From the NCBI GenBank assembly GCA_944322605.1, contig CALUPD010000037.1:186001-250000 (forward strand): a stretch of DNA of 64,000 bases, given 5' to 3'. The stretch is from an uncultured Bacteroidales bacterium. GTDB lineage: Bacteria; Bacteroidota; Bacteroidia; Bacteroidales; UBA932. Below, piece by piece: positions 61,014 through 64,000 of the stretch (within the stretch, counting starts at the first letter, position 1; each line of letters begins with the position of its first letter). The position numbers and the translations under genes are program-made. The notes beneath the pieces are model-generated. The model saw only the letters and a list, made by a program, of their open reading frames with translations, did not search any database and was not told the origin of the DNA.

Positions 61014-62369
61014 TTATTGCAATACTATGTAGGTGATTTCGATTCTTGGAGGATTTTCCGATTCGTTCCCGTTGAGTATGAAGAACGAATAGATGGAATT
61101 GTCGGTATATCCGACCTCCTGGTCATAAGAATTTTCGGTAAGTATGCTCGGCATGATCCATAAATTGTCGGATTCGTCGAGATCTTCATGTGCCGTGTTT
61201 TTTATGTGGGACACTTCATCGGTCAAATCGCATTCGTAGCGGTATTTTTCGCGAATTATCGAGCCGTTTCTTATATCCTGCCTCGTCATTTCGGGAAAAG
61301 TGTAGTACTGCTTGAATCCCGTGTTGTCGTATTTGTATGTGTAGTTAGGATATATCCGTTCCGGAAAAAGGTTTATCAGGTCGTAATCCTGGATTTCGTC
61401 ATAAGGGAATATGAACCGCGCGCGAGAGATTATTATGTTTTCGATGCCTGTGCCCTCATCTTCGGCGATTTGTTCCATTATGCCCTTAATGTCAGCATAG
61501 CTTATGTACGGCTTTATTCCTCCAAGCCCTTCGGCCGTCATGGTTGTTCCGGTCTTTTCCGTTTCCAGGGCAGATGATTCGGATGCTCCGGCGTTTACTG
61601 CTGTCGATCCGACGGTGAACACTATCATTGTATCGATTCTTTCCCCGCTTTCGGCGTGTTCGAATGAATATCTGAAATATGCGCTGGCCTGTTTGTTGAA
61701 GTTGTTTATACGCCCTCCCGGAGCGGCTCCCGCGTATTCGTCGCAGCTAAGGTAGAATCCCTTGAATCTTTTGACGAACACCGTGCTGCTGTCGAGTTCG
61801 GCCTCCGTCGCGCTGAACAGTTCTTCGGCGTAGTCGAGCGGAAGATTCACGTTTATGGTATCGTCCCCGAAATATACTATCGAGCAAAGAGGGTCGTTGT
61901 CGTAGTCTTCAGGCTTGAGGGAATCGAAATACGCCAAGGTCGAATCTATTTCCCTGTTTAATACATGCAAGTGCAGGTTCTGCGGCGCAGTTTCATAGAA
62001 TTCGTCAGTGCAGAAATTCCCTTCGTCGTGCTTTTCGAACCTGATGTAAAGCTTTTCCGCAATAGGATTCTTGCCGAATCTCAGTCCGGTAAGGGTCGGA
62101 TAAAAATTCAGCACCGATCCTACGTTGGTCGTGCCGAGATTTTCGTTCCTTATGGATCCCACGGCTATCGAGCGCAGGTTCGCAGCCTGGAGGCTGTCCG
62201 GATTCCTGAGCTGGACCGGGATTTCCTTGGAAATATGTTTTACGGTATAATTCTGGTCTTCCGGAATGTAGCCGTTGCCCATGCTGTAGTTCATCTCGAC
62301 ACATGCAGTCATGGCAGGAATAAGGGCCAATGCCGCCAATGCAGATTTAAATCCCGAGAATTTTGTCAT
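61014..62369 (-). CDS. DUF4270 family lipoprotein
   Basis: 451 residues from ATG 62369 (MTKFSGFKSALAALA); the open frame extends to 62408 but that part lies inside the preceding gene. Lipobox PAMTAC (Cys near 22). DUF4270 (Bacteroidota-restricted) features: GSIRNENLGTTNVGSVLNFYP-like start and later FTVGSTAVNAG and an ARFIFPYDEIQD segment. Function unknown; it usually sits next to the short GlgA-like gene, as here, and overlaps it by 23 nt. Confidence 0.88.
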   Translation of the reverse strand: MTKFSGFKSALAALALIPAMTACVEMNYSMGNGYIPEDQNYTVKHISKEIPVQLRNPDSLQAANLRSIAVGSIRNENLGTTNVGSVLNFYPTLTGLRFGKNPIAEKLYIRFEKHDEGNFCTDEFYETAPQNLHLHVLNREIDSTLAYFDSLKPEDYDNDPLCSIVYFGDDTINVNLPLDYAEELFSATEAELDSSTVFVKRFKGFYLSCDEYAGAAPGGRINNFNKQASAYFRYSFEHAESGERIDTMIVFTVGSTAVNAGASESSALETEKTGTTMTAEGLGGIKPYISYADIKGIMEQIAEDEGTGIENIIISRARFIFPYDEIQDYDLINLFPERIYPNYTYKYDNTGFKQYYTFPEMTRQDIRNGSIIREKYRYECDLTDEVSHIKNTAHEDLDESDNLWIMPSILTENSYDQEVGYTDNSIYSFFILNGNESENPPRIEITYIVLQ

Positions 62370-63168
62370 AAAATTCGTTGTACCTGTCAATATACTCATC
62401 ATTTTCATTGCCTGAATGCTCTATGCACGGCAATCCTGATTCGCTTACTGCGGATTTCAGGGCCGCGTCAAGATTGCTGTCAGCAATAATTGCGCCGTCC
62501 GAATATTTCAATGCGGCTTTTGCGAGGTCGGTTCCCGTGCATTCGCCGAATATTTCCAGTTCTTTCTTTCCGATTCCGGGCATGTCTATTTTCCCCGGCA
62601 TTGATTTGTCGAAGCTTATTCCTGCGCTGTCGTTATAAAGGGATACGACGGATTTTACATTCTCGAATATCGGATCGTCCTTGTATGATTTTTTCAGCAT
62701 GATCGGAATCAGGTGGGTGATCCACCCCTGGCAATGGACGAGATCCGGTTTCCATCTCAGCTTTTTGACTGTTTCGAGCACTCCCCGGGCAAAGAATACG
62801 GCTCTTTCATCATTGTCCCCGAAGAAATTGCCCTCTCCGTCCGCATATATGAATTTCCTGTGGAAATAATCATCGTTGTCAATGAAGTAGACCTGCATCC
62901 TCGCTGACGGTATGGAAGACACCTTTATCACCAAAGGCCTGTCTATGTCATTGATTACAATGTTCATCCCGGATAATCGTATTACTTCATGAAGCTGGTT
63001 TCTGCGTTCGTTGATGCATCCGTATCTCGGCATGAAGGATCTGATTTCCTTTCCCCTTTCTTGAATCCCCTGCGGTAGATGCCTGCCGGTTTTCGACAGT
63101 TCGGTTTCCGGCAGATAAGGAGTTATCTCCGAATTCACGAATAATATTCTTACAGGTTCCTTTTTCAT
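62347..63168 (-). CDS. Short glycogen/starch synthase-like protein (GT5 N-terminal domain only)
   Basis: 273 residues, against about 480 for full GlgA. It has the GT5 N-domain: ILFVNSEITPYLPETELSKTGRHLPQGI, MPRYGCINERRNQL, DLVHCQGWITHLIP. The KxGGL ADP-glucose motif reads LSKTGR, so it lacks the normal nucleotide site, and the C-terminal Rossmann domain is missing. Probably not a glycogen synthase. It is a conserved Bacteroidota protein often next to DUF4270 and pantothenate genes. Confidence 0.82.
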   Translation of the reverse strand: MKKEPVRILFVNSEITPYLPETELSKTGRHLPQGIQERGKEIRSFMPRYGCINERRNQLHEVIRLSGMNIVINDIDRPLVIKVSSIPSARMQVYFIDNDDYFHRKFIYADGEGNFFGDNDERAVFFARGVLETVKKLRWKPDLVHCQGWITHLIPIMLKKSYKDDPIFENVKSVVSLYNDSAGISFDKSMPGKIDMPGIGKKELEIFGECTGTDLAKAALKYSDGAIIADSNLDAALKSAVSESGLPCIEHSGNENDEYIDRYNEFYDKILGI

Positions 63169-63225
63169 AAAAAACCGATTTGTTAAACTTGCGCGGCGCT
63201 CTGTCGTGCCGAAAATTAATCTCTA

Positions 63226-63233
63226 CAAAGGTA
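63226..63233 (-). promoter_or_regulatory. Promoter -7 element for the GlgA-like/DUF4270 pair
   Basis: TACCTTTG on the minus strand, 57 nt before the ATG at 63168. Confidence 0.5.
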
Positions 63234-63265
63234 GTAAATTTTTTCTGTACTAAAAGGAATTTGTA

Positions 63266-63273
63266 TATCTTTG
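63266..63273 (+). promoter_or_regulatory. Promoter -7 element for ftsX
   Basis: TATCTTTG, 21 nt before the ftsX ATG. Divergent from the promoter at 63226. Confidence 0.55.
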
Positions 63274-63294
63274 AACTTCTAATATTGGAGTATT

Positions 63295-64000
63295 ATGGGC
63301 AAGGAAAATAGCATATTGGCAAGGAGGCTCATTCAGTCTTACATGTCTTCGATAATAAGCATAAGCTTGGTTCTGCTTCTTGTCGGCCTTGTCGTTTTCT
63401 TCGGGGTTAACGCGAAATCCGTCTCCGATTATTTCAAGGAGAACATAAGGGTTACGGCAGTTCTTTCGGACGGGGCCGACGAGGCGGCCGCCAACAAGCT
63501 GATGATGTCCATATTCAAAAAGGACTATGTCTCCGACATAGAGTATATTTCTAAGGAGCAAGGCACGTTGGAGATGGAGAGGATGCTCGGCAAGGATTTC
63601 CTTGACGTGTTCGAGACGAATCCTGTCCCTATTTCGCTTGAGATTTTCCTGAAGGCCGATTATTTCAGGCCGGACAGCCTGGCTGCCGTAAAAGCCGACA
63701 TAGAATCCGACCCTCTTGTGGACGAGCTGGTTTACCAGGAATCCCTCGTGAGCATGATAAACTCTAACATGGAAAGGATAGGCGCGGTTTTCGCCGTGCT
63801 TATAATAATGTTGATGTTCATATCATTTGTTTTGATAAACAATACGGTAAGGCTGAACATATATTCGAAGCGGTTCGTGATACACGCCATGCGGCTTGTC
63901 GGGGCCACGAAGTCTTTCATTCGCGCACCGTTCCTGTACAAATCGGTGTTTCAAGGGCTTTTGGCAGGCCTTCTCGCTTCGGTATACCTGGTTCTGCTGA
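63295..64000 (+). CDS. ftsX: Cell division protein FtsX (incomplete at window end)
   Basis: At least 235 residues visible. TM1 about 18-40 (IISISLVLLLVGLVVFFGV), an extracytoplasmic domain (about 45-160, SDYFKENIRVTAVLSDG start) and TM2 about 163-182, then the coupling helix NTVRLNIYSKRF. FtsX with FtsE controls peptidoglycan hydrolases at the septum. The C-terminus continues beyond 64000. Confidence 0.93.
   Translation, partial: MGKENSILARRLIQSYMSSIISISLVLLLVGLVVFFGVNAKSVSDYFKENIRVTAVLSDGADEAAANKLMMSIFKKDYVSDIEYISKEQGTLEMERMLGKDFLDVFETNPVPISLEIFLKADYFRPDSLAAVKADIESDPLVDELVYQESLVSMINSNMERIGAVFAVLIIMLMFISFVLINNTVRLNIYSKRFVIHAMRLVGATKSFIRAPFLYKSVFQGLLAGLLASVYLVLL

Overview
This 64 kb window is a chromosomal segment of a member of the Bacteroidota, most likely Bacteroidales. 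Three things support this. Many genes and tRNAs are preceded by the Bacteroidota sigma-factor -7 element TAnnTTTG. Families restricted to or typical of the phylum are present (DUF4270 lipoprotein, PepSY-like/DUF2874 proteins, GIN-domain lipoprotein, class III FBPase, short GlgA-like protein, c-di-AMP cyclase CdaA). The str operon proteins are also of this type. Genus cannot be fixed from sequence reading alone. Most of the window is ordinary core chromosome. No prophage, CRISPR array or biosynthetic cluster is visible.

Layout. 1-9.6 kb: GH3-family protein (cut by the window edge), recO, rdgB, a CtpA-type S41 protease, a MATE exporter, rsgA, polyprenyl synthase, a U32 tRNA-hydroxylation protein and superoxide dismutase. 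9.8-16.9 kb: class III fructose-bisphosphatase, an AspT-type transporter and a pair of M16 peptidases (one catalytic, one lacking the zinc motif). 17-20.4 kb: rpsL-rpsG-fusA-rpsJ. The S10 operon genes that normally follow rpsJ are absent.

20.4-22.7 kb is a scar region: a tandem ~153 bp repeat carrying rpsJ terminators, one arm of a ~480 bp inverted repeat, a broken IS3-family transposase, a CAU tRNA, and a MITE-like element between direct repeats. 22.7-34.3 kb: a GIN-domain lipoprotein, a seven-gene operon (CNNM/CBS protein plus a complete TolC-HlyD-ABC exporter of YbhGFSR type), a small secreted protein and a C69 dipeptidase. 34.4-47.7 kb: PHP phosphatase, mutS2, cdaA, comF, a lipoprotein/TPR/transmembrane/HTH regulator, metK with an apparent SAM-II-type attenuator leader, yraN, manC, arginine deiminase, pheS and a tRNA-Gly.

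47.9-57.3 kb is the most accessory-like stretch. It holds three unrecognised lipoproteins, then a PepSY-like lipoprotein with three tandem domains, two smaller PepSY-like proteins and the two-component system encoded with them. 57.3-60.1 kb: a 78 bp tandem repeat, tRNA-Leu and tRNA-Gly, purN, acpP and fabF. 60.1-60.9 kb holds more IS3 ends and the second arm of the inverted repeat, so the 39 kb between 21.3 and 60.4 kb is bracketed by inverted copies. 61-64 kb: DUF4270 lipoprotein, short GlgA-like protein and the start of ftsX.

The points most worth following up are the inverted repeat bracket and the broken S10 operon, the metK leader with its possible antiterminator logic, the 190 bp MITE-like element, the membrane-spanning TPR/HTH regulator, and the PepSY/two-component locus whose promoter lies in a dispersed repeat.
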